DNA from: Betaproteobacteria bacterium
GTDB lineage: Bacteria > Pseudomonadota > Gammaproteobacteria > Burkholderiales > Casimicrobiaceae
Reading direction: 5' to 3'
Length of the DNA stretch: 33,927 bases
NCBI GenBank assembly: GCA_029884335.1
Contig: JAOUIA010000041.1
Coordinates: 1 to 33,927 of the forward strand
Under the pieces are notes generated by a model. The model did no database searches. It saw only the letters and a program-made list of their open reading frames with translations, and was not told the origin of the DNA. A program made the position numbers and the translations under genes. Of this stretch, positions 15,497-24,020 are shown in pieces; the stretch's first letter is position 1, and the number at the start of each line of letters is the position of its first letter.

Positions 15497-16615
15497 TTAC
15501 GCCATGCGCGCCACGCGCCAGTACTGGTACTTGAGCGCGGCGACGCAACCGGCGACGATCGCGAAGAACGTGACGATCGACCCGAGCGCGAGCGTCGACA
15601 CGCCGGTGATGCCCTGCCCGATCGTGCAGCCGAGCGCCGTGACCCCGCCCGCGCCCATCAGCACGCCGCCGGCGATGTGGTTGGCGAGGTCCTCGACGCT
15701 CGCGAAGCCCTCCCAGCGGAACGTGCGCGTCGCCAGCGCCATCGCGCCCGCGCCGGCCATCATGCCGAGCACGCCGGCGATGCCGAACGTGACGATGCGC
15801 GAGGCGTCCGTCCACATGATCAGCAGCTCGAGCAGGAAGGCGACCGGCGCGGTGAACGAGAACGACTCCATGCGAGCGCTGTTGGTGGCGACGAACTTCT
15901 CCTCCAGCGTGGCCGGGTCCTCGGCGAGGTAGCCCAGGTGACCGGAGACGTACCAGCCGCCGACGACCACGGCGCCGATCACGACGCCCGCGACGATCAT
16001 CTCGCGCGACGCGCGGAACTCGCGGCTCGCGAACGCGAACGCGGCGAGCGCCAGCGCCGCCACGCCGGGCAGCCACAGCTTCGCCGCCGCGCCGAGACCG
16101 GCGGCGGCGAAGAGCGCGCCCAGGTCGGAGGTCTTCGCACCCAGGCGCGCCACGTCGATGCGGACCGGGTCGAGCAGGTTGACGCGCGGGATCGCGAACA
16201 GGCCGCGCAGCGCCATGTACGCGGCCACGCCGAAGAAGATCAGCACGACCAGCGACTTGAGGTTCCCCGCGCCGATGCGGATCAGCGTCTTGCTGCCGCA
16301 GCCGGATCCCAGCGTCATGCCGAAGCCGAACATCAGGCCGCCGACGACGTGGGAGAGCCACGGCACCTGCGCCCCGGTGTAGAGCGACTTGGCGAGGTCG
16401 ATCTTCCCGGCCGCGGCGAGCGCCGTGGTCCCGGCGATCGCCACCGCCATCGCCAGCAGCCACATGCGCATGCGCCGCCAGTCGCCCATGTTGACCACGT
16501 CGGACACCGCGCCCATCGTGCAGAAGTTCGCGCGCTGCGCGACGGCGCCGAAGACGAAAGCGAGCGCGAACGCGCAAAGCGCGACCAGCGTGGGCAGCTG
16601 CGAGGCTTCGTTCAT
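15497..16615 (-). CDS. YeeE/YedE (TsuA-like) sulfur-compound transporter
   Basis: The 372-aa polytopic membrane protein has about nine to ten helices. Family cysteine motifs are RANFCTMGA (C32), GSGCGSKTL (C106) and ALGCTIGQG (C330). In TsuA, a thiosulfate uptake protein of this family, such cysteines line the substrate path, so a thiosulfate- or sulfur-transporting role is expected. The length corresponds to the full two-repeat form. It is the first gene of a minus-strand set with the Rieske fusion and the phosphoesterase, and directly precedes the apr operon. Direction and exact substrate cannot be told from sequence. Confidence 0.88.
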   Translation of the reverse strand: MNEASQLPTLVALCAFALAFVFGAVAQRANFCTMGAVSDVVNMGDWRRMRMWLLAMAVAIAGTTALAAAGKIDLAKSLYTGAQVPWLSHVVGGLMFGFGMTLGSGCGSKTLIRIGAGNLKSLVVLIFFGVAAYMALRGLFAIPRVNLLDPVRIDVARLGAKTSDLGALFAAAGLGAAAKLWLPGVAALALAAFAFASREFRASREMIVAGVVIGAVVVGGWYVSGHLGYLAEDPATLEEKFVATNSARMESFSFTAPVAFLLELLIMWTDASRIVTFGIAGVLGMMAGAGAMALATRTFRWEGFASVEDLANHIAGGVLMGAGGVTALGCTIGQGITGVSTLALGSIVTFFAIVAGCVAALKYQYWRVARMA

Positions 16616-16805
16616 GGGCGATCCCGCGTCTCCGGTGCGTTGCCGGAGCCGGAAAAGCTACCACAGGCGGACACCCTTCGTCGCCCGGAGGGCGTACCCC
16701 GGATGGGGAGCATCGCGCCGTGGCCCGGGCCGGGCGCAGGGCAGGCGCCCGTTCGACAGCCGTCGCCGGACCGGGCACCATCCGGGCCGTGGAGCGACCT
16801 TGACG

Positions 16806-18121
16806 GTGTAGACGCACTACGCGAAGAGCGGCAGCGTCCACGTGGCCTACCAGGTCACGGGCAGCGGCCCGCAGGACCTCGTCCTCGTGCCGGGATTCGT
16901 CTCGCACCTCGAGGCGGACTGGGAGAGCCCGGTGCGCGCCCGGCTGCTGGAACGGCTCGGCTCGTTCTGCCGCCTGATCCGCTTCGACAAGCGCGGCACC
17001 GGGCTGTCGGACCGCGGGCCGATCCCCTCGCTGGAGCAACGGATGGACGACGTGCGCGCGGTGATGGACGCCGCAGGCTCGGCGCGCGCGGCGATGTTCG
17101 CTCACTCCGAGGGCGGCCCGATGGCGATCCTGTTCGCCGCGACGTACCCGAGCGCGTGACGCGGCTTTCCATCTACGGCTCGTACGCGCGCCGCGTTCCC
17201 GGTCCCGACTATCCGTTCGGGCCCGCCCCTGAGCAGCGCGCCGCGTTCCTGGCGCGGCTCGAGGCGGAGTGGGGCCAGGGGGCGGCGCTCGACGTCTTCG
17301 CGCCCAGCCTCGCCGGCAACGCCGAAGCCCGCGCGCAATTCGCCAGCTACCAGCGGCAGGCGGCGAGCCCGGGCGCGGCGCTCGAGATCATGCGCATGAA
17401 CGGCGAGATCGACGTGCGCCCGGTGCTGCCTGCCGTGCACGTGCCCACGCTCGTCCTGCACCGCACCGGCGACCGCCTGACCGAGGTGGGGCACGCACGC
17501 TACATGGCCGCGCGGCTGCCCAACGCCGTGCTGAAGGAGCTGCCGGGCGAGGACCACCTGTGGAACGCCGGCGACGCCGACGCGATCGTCGACGAGATTG
17601 CGGAGTTCCTCACCGGCGCGAGACACGGCACGGTGCCGGACACGGTGCTCGCCACCGTGCTCTTCACCGACATCGTCGGCTCGACGCAGAAGGCGGCCGC
17701 GCTCGGCGACCGCGCCTGGCGCGACGTGCTGGCCCAGCACCAGGCGCTGGTGCGGCGCAAGCTCGCCGAGTTCCGGGGCCGCGAGGTCAACACGGCCGGC
17801 GACGGCTTCCTCGCCTGCTTCGACGGGCCTGCGCGAGCGGTGCGCTGCGCGCGCGCCATCGTCGACGCGTCGCGGGACGCCGGCATCGAGCTGCGCGCCG
17901 GGCTGCACACGGGCGAGTGCGAGTCGCTCGGCGGCAACCTCTCCGGGCTCGCCGTCCACATCGGCGCGCGCATCGCCGCGCAGGCGGTCGCCGGGGAGGT
18001 GCTGGTCTCGGGCACGCTCAAGGACCTCGTCGCGGGATCCGGCCTGCGCTTCGCCGACCGCGGCACGCGCGAGCTCAGGGGCGTGCCCGGCGAGTGGCGC
18101 ATCCTCGCCCTCGACGGCTGA
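16806..18121 (+). pseudogene. Broken alpha/beta-hydrolase-adenylate cyclase fusion gene
   Basis: The N-terminal half is an alpha/beta hydrolase (AYQVTGSGPQDLVLVPGF, RFDKRGTGLSD, nucleophile-elbow HSEGGP). The C-terminal half is a class III cyclase (TVLFTDIVGST, NTAGDGFLACFDG). Two lesions are visible. The expected second codon CAG is TAG (16809-16811), directly after GTG 16806, which has GGAG upstream. Near 17149 one G is missing (TAYP-ER-V becomes TACCCGAGCGCGTGA), shifting the frame. The first part ends at TGA 17157-17159, and the second part is open from GTG 17156 to 18121 (321 aa), overlapping as GTGA. The protein could still be made as two pieces from GTG 16842 and GTG 17156, but decay or assembly error is simpler. 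Confidence 0.8.
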
Positions 18122-18223
18122 CCGCCGACTTCCGCGTTTGCGCCCTGCCGCGCCATGCGGCAAGCTGTCCCCACGCCGGCGCGGGCATGCCGCTGCGGCG
18201 ACTCTCGTGTTGGAGGAGGATCC

Positions 18224-19915
18224 ATGCTGCGCCTTGTACTGTCCCTCGTCGCACTCGCGGCGGCGCTTGCAGGATGCGCGACCCCCGAGCGCGCGCCGGT
18301 CGCCGCGCCGGGCAGCCTGCCGCTGCCGAAGCTGGTCCTCGTCGTGTACGTCGACGGCCTGTCGCAGGACCGCCTGGCGCGGGCGCACGACCTGCTCTCG
18401 CCCAACGGCCTGCGGCGCCTGACGGACCGCGGCGCCTGGTACAGCGACGCGCACCAGGCGCACGCGTTCACGGTCACCGCCGTCGGCCACGCCTCGCCGA
18501 TGACCGGCGCGCACCCCTACCAGACCGGCATCATCGCCAACGAGTGGCGCTCGCGCGACGGGAAGCTCGTCTACAACACCGGCGACCCCGCGCACCGCTA
18601 CCTCGACGGCTCGCCGGTTGGCGAGGGCGACGGCGTCAGCCCGAAGAACCTCAAGGCGAGCACGGTCGGCGACGAACTGCGCTACGCGACCAACGACGCG
18701 AGCCGGGTGTTCGCCGTCTCCGGGAAGGACCGCGGCGCGATCCTCCCCGGCGGCAAGACGGGCACCGCGTACATGTACTCCGCGCGCACCGGCCGCTTCA
18801 CCAGCACGAGCTACTACATGCAGGCGCACCCGGCGTGGTGGGAGCGCTACTACGCGGGCAAGCCGCAGGACCAGTGGTTCCACAGGCGCTGGGACCCGCT
18901 GCTCGACGCGCAGGCCTACGCGCGAGCGCTGCCCGACGGCCAGCCGTGGTCGACGAGCTACCGCAAGCTCCCGACGCGCATGGGCATGGTCTACGGCATG
19001 GGCGAGACCGCGCCGGGGCCGTTCTACTACTCGACGCTGCTCGCCGGCCCCTACGGCGACGAGGCGACGGCCGAGTTCGCCATCGAGCTCGTGAGGCAGG
19101 AAGGCGTCGGCCGCAACCCGGCCGGCGTGCCGGACCTGCTCGCAGTGAGCTTCTCCTCGCACGACTACATCAACCACAACTTCGGCCCGGAGAGCATCCA
19201 GTCGCTCGACCACCTCGTGCGCCTGGATCGCACGCTCGCCCGGTTCTTCGACGCCGTCGATGCCGCGGTGGGCGCCGGCAACGTGCTGATCGTCGCCACC
19301 GCCGACCACGGCTTCATGAACGTGCCCGAATTCAGCGCCGGGCGCGGCTTCGAGGCCGGTCGCGTCGACCCGGGCGAGACGCGCAACGCGGTCAACGCTG
19401 CGGCCGAGAAGCGCTTCGGCATCCCGAAGCTCGCCTACCAGCACATGACCGGCGGATTCTCGCTCGACTACGCGGCCATCGACGCCAGGGGCCTGCCGCG
19501 CGAGGAGGTCGAGGCGTTCGTCGCGCGCGCCACGCGCGAGCAGCCGGGCATCGCGTTCACGTTCACGCGCACGCAGCTCGAGCGCGGCCTCATGCCCTCG
19601 CACCGGATTGCGACGCTGGTCCAGCGCGCCTGGCACCCGGAGATGGCCGTCGACGTCGTCGTGGTGCCCAAGCCGTTCCACTACTTCCAGTCGCGCACCA
19701 CTTCGTCGCCGAACGCCTGCTCGCACGGCACGCCCTACACCTACGACACGAACGTGCCGCTGCTGCTGCAGGGCGAGCGCTGGATCCGCCCCGGCCGCTA
19801 CGCCGACTACGTCGAGACGATCGACGTCGCTCCCACGCTCGCGCACCTGCTCAACATCCGCCCGCCCAGCGCGAGCGAGGGCCGGGTGCTCAAGGCCGCG
19901 CTCGCGCAGCCCTGA
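18224..19915 (+). CDS. PafA-like alkaline phosphatase family lipoprotein
   Basis: The 563-aa protein has a lipoprotein signal (MLRLVLSLVALAAALAGC, Cys18), so it is probably anchored in the outer membrane or periplasm. It belongs to the alkaline-phosphatase superfamily. Motifs are metal Asp44 in VYVDGLSQDR, the nucleophile region FTVTAVGHASPMTG (likely Thr85), HDYINHNFGPES, ATADHGFMN and a late CSHGTPYTYDTNVP. A Thr nucleophile and this length fit PafA-type phosphomonoesterases, which release phosphate from organic esters without phosphate control. ATG 18224 has GGAGGAGGA upstream. It lies 102 bases after the broken cyclase and converges with the hemerythrin gene. Confidence 0.88.
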   Translation: MLRLVLSLVALAAALAGCATPERAPVAAPGSLPLPKLVLVVYVDGLSQDRLARAHDLLSPNGLRRLTDRGAWYSDAHQAHAFTVTAVGHASPMTGAHPYQTGIIANEWRSRDGKLVYNTGDPAHRYLDGSPVGEGDGVSPKNLKASTVGDELRYATNDASRVFAVSGKDRGAILPGGKTGTAYMYSARTGRFTSTSYYMQAHPAWWERYYAGKPQDQWFHRRWDPLLDAQAYARALPDGQPWSTSYRKLPTRMGMVYGMGETAPGPFYYSTLLAGPYGDEATAEFAIELVRQEGVGRNPAGVPDLLAVSFSSHDYINHNFGPESIQSLDHLVRLDRTLARFFDAVDAAVGAGNVLIVATADHGFMNVPEFSAGRGFEAGRVDPGETRNAVNAAAEKRFGIPKLAYQHMTGGFSLDYAAIDARGLPREEVEAFVARATREQPGIAFTFTRTQLERGLMPSHRIATLVQRAWHPEMAVDVVVVPKPFHYFQSRTTSSPNACSHGTPYTYDTNVPLLLQGERWIRPGRYADYVETIDVAPTLAHLLNIRPPSASEGRVLKAALAQP

Positions 19916-19938
19916 GGATCACCGCACGGCCGCGGCGG

Positions 19939-20544
19939 CTAGCCGGCGTGGCAGGGCAGCGAGACCTGCCTCGGCGCGACGGCGTCGGGGTCGAGCCCGG
20001 CCTCCGCGCACAGCAGCCTCGCGAGGTCGAGGTAGGACTGCCGCGGGTGCTTCGCCTCCAGCTCGCGCTCGATGCGCGCGAACTCCTCGAGGACCGTGTC
20101 CTGCTCCTGCGGCACGACCGCCTGGTCGGCCATCGGGAACAGGATGTTGTCCTCCTTGTAGATGTGCTGGGACAGCAGTTCCCCGTAGGCGCGCGCATGG
20201 TCGGCGACCGCCGCCGCCGCGTTCGCCTCGCCCGCCTCGAGGCGCTTCGCCGCCTTCTCCAGCCCCGCCGTGATCTCGCGGCCGCGCTCGTGCTCGTAGA
20301 GCATCATGCCGATCGGCCCGTCGTCCAGCGGCATCCCGCCGCGCGCCATGGCCTCGAACAGCACGCCCTCCTCCTTGCCGTGGTGGAAGCCGTCGGCGAA
20401 CTCGCGGATGAAGCGCACCGCGTCGAGGAAGAGCCCCGGGCGCACGCTCGCGCCGGCGTCCAGGCGCTCGGCCGCCGCGTCGAGGGCGGCGATCACGCGC
20501 TCGATCACGCGGTGTTCGGAGGACAGGATGTCGGTGGCTTGCAT
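19939..20544 (-). CDS. Hemerythrin HHE-domain protein
   Basis: The 201-aa soluble four-helix protein has a di-iron ligand set: H11, H54/H55-G-K-E58/E59, H85, and the HxxxxD-type motif H127-IYKE-D132 (FHHGKEEGVLFEAM, YEHERGRE, HIYKEDNILFPMAD). Such proteins bind O2 or sense NO or iron. A C-terminal ~50-residue extension ends in SLPCHAG. GGGGAAC precedes ATG 20544. A TTGA-N6-TCAA site lies 139 bases upstream in the shared divergent region, compatible with oxygen- or NO-responsive control, which is inference. Confidence 0.92.
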   Translation of the reverse strand: MQATDILSSEHRVIERVIAALDAAAERLDAGASVRPGLFLDAVRFIREFADGFHHGKEEGVLFEAMARGGMPLDDGPIGMMLYEHERGREITAGLEKAAKRLEAGEANAAAAVADHARAYGELLSQHIYKEDNILFPMADQAVVPQEQDTVLEEFARIERELEAKHPRQSYLDLARLLCAEAGLDPDAVAPRQVSLPCHAG

Positions 20545-20682
20545 GCGGGTTCCCCAGGCAGGTCGGTCGCGCCTCGTCGCGCTTGAGCCGCAAGGTTCGG
20601 GCAGCCGCGTCGCGGCGGCCACGAGATGCATCAAGAAATGGTCCGCTGCGCCTGCGGGAGGGCGGCTGTCACCGCACTTCTC

Positions 20683-20696
20683 TTGACGCACCTCAA
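20683..20696. promoter_or_regulatory. Candidate FNR/Anr/Dnr-type binding site
   Basis: TTGACGCACCTCAA keeps both half-site cores of the FNR-family consensus TTGAT-N4-ATCAA (TTGA and TCAA, eight of ten consensus bases). It lies in the 257-bp region between the divergent hemerythrin gene and the 130-aa barrel-protein gene, 106 bases upstream of the latter. No clear -10 element was found for either gene, so it is a sequence match only. Confidence 0.4.
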
Positions 20697-20801
20697 TCCC
20701 ATGCGGCGGATGGGGTTGGCCCGAGCCGCCACCGGGCGCCGGGCGCAGCGCGGTGCGGATGCCGCTAAGATTACGGCCCCAGACCTTCCCAGGGAGCCGC
20801 C

Positions 20802-21194
20802 ATGTTCGAACCGATCAACCTGCCGTTCGGCGCCAAGATGCTGTTCAACACCGTCAAGCTCAAGCCCGGCGTGAAGTTCGAGGACGTCGAGCTCGCCGTC
20901 GGCGAGATGTGCAACGTCGTCAAGGAGACCTACGGCGGCGACAAGGGCGGCTTCATCGCCGGCCAGGTGTTCAGGTTCTCGGGCTTCGTGTCCGAGGAAG
21001 GCTCGCTCGGCGGCGCCACGCCTGCCGAGGAGCACTACGCGATCGTCACCTACTGGCGTTCGTTCGACGAGCACGAGCGCTCGCACGCCGACAAGGCGTT
21101 CACCACCAAGTTCGACGCGCTGGCGACGATGTGCTCGGAGACGAAGGAGCTGGGCTACGACATGCTCTGGCAGGGCGCGCCCGAGCACGCGTAG
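20802..21194 (+). CDS. Uncharacterised 130-aa dimeric alpha/beta-barrel-like protein resembling part of SOR
   Basis: The protein looks like a ferredoxin-like/antibiotic-biosynthesis-monooxygenase (ABM) fold: strand-helix-strand, then HYAIVTYWRSFDEHERSH and a helix with KFDALATMC. Cys37, His91-x3-His95, Cys111 and Glu128 recall the catalytic Cys31, iron ligands His86/His90/Glu114 and Cys101 of sulfur oxygenase reductase; the Cys-to-His spacing is 54 here against 55 there. SOR is about 310 aa, so this would be a single-domain relative. Ordinary ABM proteins also carry histidines in this helix, so metal binding is unproven. AGGGAG precedes ATG 20802, and a strong hairpin follows the stop. Confidence 0.8.
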   Translation: MFEPINLPFGAKMLFNTVKLKPGVKFEDVELAVGEMCNVVKETYGGDKGGFIAGQVFRFSGFVSEEGSLGGATPAEEHYAIVTYWRSFDEHERSHADKAFTTKFDALATMCSETKELGYDMLWQGAPEHA

Positions 21195-21215
21195 CGCGGG
21201 ACGACGCCGGAAGCG

Positions 21216-21241
21216 GCGAAGGCTCCCGGGGGAGCCTTCGC
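21216..21241 (+). terminator. Strong hairpin after the 130-aa gene
   Basis: GCGAAGGCTCC-CGGG-GGAGCCTTCGC forms a perfect 11-bp stem with a tetraloop, 21 bases after the stop codon. No T-tract follows, so it may act with Rho or as an mRNA 3' stabiliser. It could also work on the opposite strand for the convergent SYLF gene, which ends at 21362. Confidence 0.7.
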
Positions 21242-21361
21242 GCACGCATCGGGAAGAGCGGACTTCGCGACACGTCGTCGTCGCCGCGATGGCAGCGCCG
21301 GATCTGCCGGCCCTCCACCCTCCGCGCGGTGTCGAGCCGCGCGGCCTCGCCGCGACGGCGG

Positions 21362-21943
21362 CTACTTCTTGGCGGCGCCCACCGCGGTGTAGGAGTACTT
21401 CTGGCCCTTCACGCTCGCGTCGCCCATCAGGCCGCCCTTGACGACCATGAACGTGGCCATGCCCTTGTAGTACTTGCCCGCGGTCTTCGCGTCGTGCTGC
21501 CCGGCGCTGGCGCTTGCCGAGGAGCCGGTCGTCGCCGCCTTGGCGCTGGCGCCTGCGGTGATCGCGGTCACGCTGGCCTCCGCGCCGAACTCGAAGTTGC
21601 CCTTCGAGAACTCCCTGAACGCACGCTCGTCCTCGAAGAAGATGATCTGGCTATAGGCCTCGGCGCCCGCCAGCCAGCCGATGCTCGCCTGGGCCATCGT
21701 CGAGTCGCCGACGTGCTTGCCTTTCACGTACACCCGGCCCTTGCCGCCGGCCGCACCGACGACGAAGCCCGCCTTGCCGATGGTCGGGAAGACGGCGTAT
21801 CCGTATGCAGACTTGAAGAAAGTCGAGCTCTCGCCCGCCTGCTTGAACACGTTGATCGTGTCCTGGTAATCGTCCGCCAGGGCCGGCGCGGCAGGGGCGA
21901 CGAGCAGCACTGCGGCCAAAAGGGAAAGCAGTCGTTTCAGCAT
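21362..21943 (-). CDS. SYLF/Ysc84-domain (lipid-binding) exported protein
   Basis: The 193-aa protein has a Sec signal peptide (MLKRLLSLLAAVLLVAPAAP, cleavage after ALA at ~23). The SYLF domain of the YSC84 family follows: FKSAYGYAVFPTIGKAGFVVG, GKGRVYVKGK, ASIGWLAGAEAYSQIIFFED. These domains bind lipids; in bacteria they are periplasmic or outer-membrane associated and of unclear role. A low-complexity Ala/Ser/Thr stretch (residues ~128-152) interrupts the domain. GGAGATTCAAC precedes ATG 21943. Confidence 0.9.
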   Translation of the reverse strand: MLKRLLSLLAAVLLVAPAAPALADDYQDTINVFKQAGESSTFFKSAYGYAVFPTIGKAGFVVGAAGGKGRVYVKGKHVGDSTMAQASIGWLAGAEAYSQIIFFEDERAFREFSKGNFEFGAEASVTAITAGASAKAATTGSSASASAGQHDAKTAGKYYKGMATFMVVKGGLMGDASVKGQKYSYTAVGAAKK

Positions 21944-22020
21944 GTTGAATCTCCGGTAGGGAACGACGAATCCGCCAACGCTCCGCGGCGCGCAGCCTGG
22001 GCGAGGCGAGACAACTCGAC

Positions 22021-22026
22021 AGTATA
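22021..22026 (-). promoter_or_regulatory. Candidate -10 box for the SYLF-domain gene
   Basis: TATACT on the minus strand matches five of six bases of the -10 consensus and stands out in GC-rich surroundings. Transcription would start near 22014, about 70 bases before ATG 21943. There is no good -35 at the right distance, so an activator may be needed. Confidence 0.4.
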
Positions 22027-22168
22027 CCCGCCCTCAACGCACGGCGTTGCCTGCAGTCAACGTCCCATGTCCGGGCCAAGGGCTGGCGCGTGCCCGGCCC
22101 GGCTCGCTTCCCCCCTCGCCACCGCAGGTGCACAGTGCTAGCGTAGCGCTCCACGCCGCCGTCCCCCG

Positions 22169-23374
22169 ATGCCCGCGCCGACTTCCGACGACATCAACCG
22201 CTGGATCGTCCGCGCCTCGCTCGACGGCGCGGACGCGCCTGCGATCCTCGCAGGTGTGTGCGAGCGGCTCGTCGCCGCGGGCGTGCCGCTGATGCGCGCC
22301 GCGCTGGCGGGCGACATGCTCGACCCGAGCTTCGACAGCATCGGAGTGCGCTGGTCGAAGCGCGATGGCGCGTCCGAAGCCCCGTTCCTGCGCACGCCGA
22401 ACGCCACGCTCGACGAGGAGTGGCTGAAGAGCCCGTTCTACGCGCTCGTCAAGTGCCCGGACGACCGCCTGCGCCGCCGGCTCGGCGCGGACTACCGGGA
22501 AGGCGAGTTTCCGGTGCTCGACGAGTTCCGCGCGAAAGGCGGCACCGACTACCTCGGGATGATCGTTCGGCTGGGCGAGTCCATGTGGCTCGGCGACACC
22601 CGCGGCGTGGTCACGTCGTGGCTCGCCGACGCGCCCGCGGGCTTCACGGACCAGGCGATCGAACTGATCGCGCCGACGCTGCCGCCGCTCGCGACGGCGT
22701 TCCTGTGGCGATCGATGCAGCGCTCCGCGCGCACGCTGATGACCACCTACCTCGGCAGCGATGCGGCCGAGCGGGTGCTCGCGGGCAACGTCGTGCGCGG
22801 CCGCGCGGAGTGCATCCGCGCGGTCGTCTGGTACAGCGACCTGGTCGGCTTCACGCGCATCGCCGACGCGCAACGCTCGCAGGTCGTGCTGGCGATGCTG
22901 AACGACTACGCCGGAGCGCTGGTCGAGTCGATCGAGGCGCACGGCGGCCACGTGCTCAAGTTCATCGGCGACGGCATGCTCGCGATCTTCCCCGACCGCG
23001 ACGAGTCGAACGCCTGCGAGCGCGCACTCGACGCCGCGGCAGAGGCGCGCCGCCGGCTCGAAGCGCTCAACGCGGCGCGCCGCGAGGCCGGCCTGCCGGT
23101 GTCCGACGCCGACATCGCACTGCACATCGGCGAGCTACTCTACGGCAACGTCGGCAGCCCGCGGCGACTCGACTTCACGGTGCTCGGCGCTGCCGTCAAC
23201 GAGGCTGCACGCATCGAGGCGCTGTGCGCCTCGCTCGACCAGCGCGTGATCGTGTCGAGCGCCTTCGTTCAGGCGGGCGGCGAAGCGGTGCGCGCCAGGC
23301 TGGTGAGCCTGGGCCGGTATGCGCTGAAGGGCGTCGCGCGCCCGCAGGAGCTCTTCACGCTCGAACCCGCCTGA
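22169..23374 (+). CDS. Class III adenylate/guanylate cyclase
   Basis: The 401-aa soluble protein has an N-terminal region (~1-195) with no motif I recognise. The class III cyclase domain starts near 205: metal Asp in VVWYSDLVGFTRI, KFIGDGMLAIFP (Lys for purine recognition and second Asp), and DFTVLGAAVNEAARIE. All residues expected for catalysis are present. It is probably an adenylate cyclase making cAMP, but the substrate cannot be fixed without alignment. It is the second cyclase within 6 kb; unlike the first it is intact. The N-terminal region probably senses a cytoplasmic signal. Confidence 0.9.
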   Translation: MPAPTSDDINRWIVRASLDGADAPAILAGVCERLVAAGVPLMRAALAGDMLDPSFDSIGVRWSKRDGASEAPFLRTPNATLDEEWLKSPFYALVKCPDDRLRRRLGADYREGEFPVLDEFRAKGGTDYLGMIVRLGESMWLGDTRGVVTSWLADAPAGFTDQAIELIAPTLPPLATAFLWRSMQRSARTLMTTYLGSDAAERVLAGNVVRGRAECIRAVVWYSDLVGFTRIADAQRSQVVLAMLNDYAGALVESIEAHGGHVLKFIGDGMLAIFPDRDESNACERALDAAAEARRRLEALNAARREAGLPVSDADIALHIGELLYGNVGSPRRLDFTVLGAAVNEAARIEALCASLDQRVIVSSAFVQAGGEAVRARLVSLGRYALKGVARPQELFTLEPA

Positions 23375-23430
23375 TCCTGGCGCCGCGCGTCGCGTGGCCG
23401 GGATCGATGTCGGGGCACGGAGAAGACCCC

Positions 23431-23449
23431 GACGAGGTGTCGCCTCGTC
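23431..23449 (+). terminator. Hairpin downstream of the intact cyclase gene
   Basis: GACGAGG-TGTCG-CCTCGTC gives a perfect 7-bp stem with a 5-base loop, 57 bases after the stop codon. No T-tract follows, so termination is a guess based on position. Confidence 0.4.
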
Positions 23450-23494
23450 ACCGCGCAGCGATCACGAACCCGGCATTGCCAGGGAGGGTCGGCC

Positions 23495-23653
23495 GCGGCG
23501 CACGGCGGGATCAAGTCGCTTTGCCCGGACAGGCGCTTCGACCGCAAGGAGTTCGACCACATCTACGGCGGGGCCGCCTATCGGGCTCTCGCGGCCCGGT
23601 ACCACCCGCACGGCGTACTCACCGGGCTCTGCGAGAAGTGCGTCCGGCCTCGC
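23495..23653 (+). pseudogene. 3' stump of an FAD-binding oxidase gene
   Basis: The frame reads HGGIKSLCPDRRFDRKEFDH, then YGGAAYRALAARYHP, then GVLTGLCEKCVRPR. This matches my recollection of the C-terminal end of FAD/FMN-containing dehydrogenases (typically KSLYS..., YGG..Y..LKARYDP, DLYDKCVRR). Only ~53 residues of a protein normally over 400 remain. There is no start or FAD-binding domain upstream, where the intact cyclase ends 120 bases earlier. The frame stays open past the natural end. It looks like a deletion remnant. Confidence 0.5.
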
Positions 23654-23750
23654 GCCCGGCGGCGCCGCGGCGCGACGGACGCGCCGGCGGGCGGGGAGGT
23701 ACCCGCCGTGGCCGAGATCCAACGCGAAGCTGCGTCCGCCAGGATCGCCG

Positions 23751-24020
23751 ATGCCCTCGCGCGCCTGCAGCCCGCGGAGCGCGCGCCAGCTGTCGCGTCT
23801 CGTCGCCGGCGTCGGCGTCCTTGCGCTCGCCGTGCTGGGTGGCGGCGCGTTCGCGCGCTACGCGGCGGTGGCCCGCCGGTCCGCCGTGTTCGTCACGCTC
23901 GAGGACGCCGCGCGGGCGACCCACGCGCAGATCTGCGAGCTCGCCCGCTGCGCCCAGCAGAGCAACCCGGAGCTGATCGCGTGCGTGCAGGGCGAAGCGC
24001 TGCGGCTCATAGGTGCGTGA
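23751..24020 (+). CDS. Small hypothetical membrane protein, 89 aa
   Basis: The frame from ATG 23751 gives an Arg-rich N-terminus (MPSRACSPRSARQLSR), one membrane helix (LVAGVGVLALAVLGGGAF) and a C-terminal domain with two cysteines (AQICELARCAQQSNPELIAC). AGGA lies seven bases before the ATG. An alternative is a longer gene from GTG 23708 (RBS GGGGAGG), whose first ~27 residues (AEIQREAASARIADALARLQ) look coding in the other frame; this would imply a frameshift near 23790. Function unknown. It lies in a stretch of gene remnants. Confidence 0.45.
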   Translation: MPSRACSPRSARQLSRLVAGVGVLALAVLGGGAFARYAAVARRSAVFVTLEDAARATHAQICELARCAQQSNPELIACVQGEALRLIGA

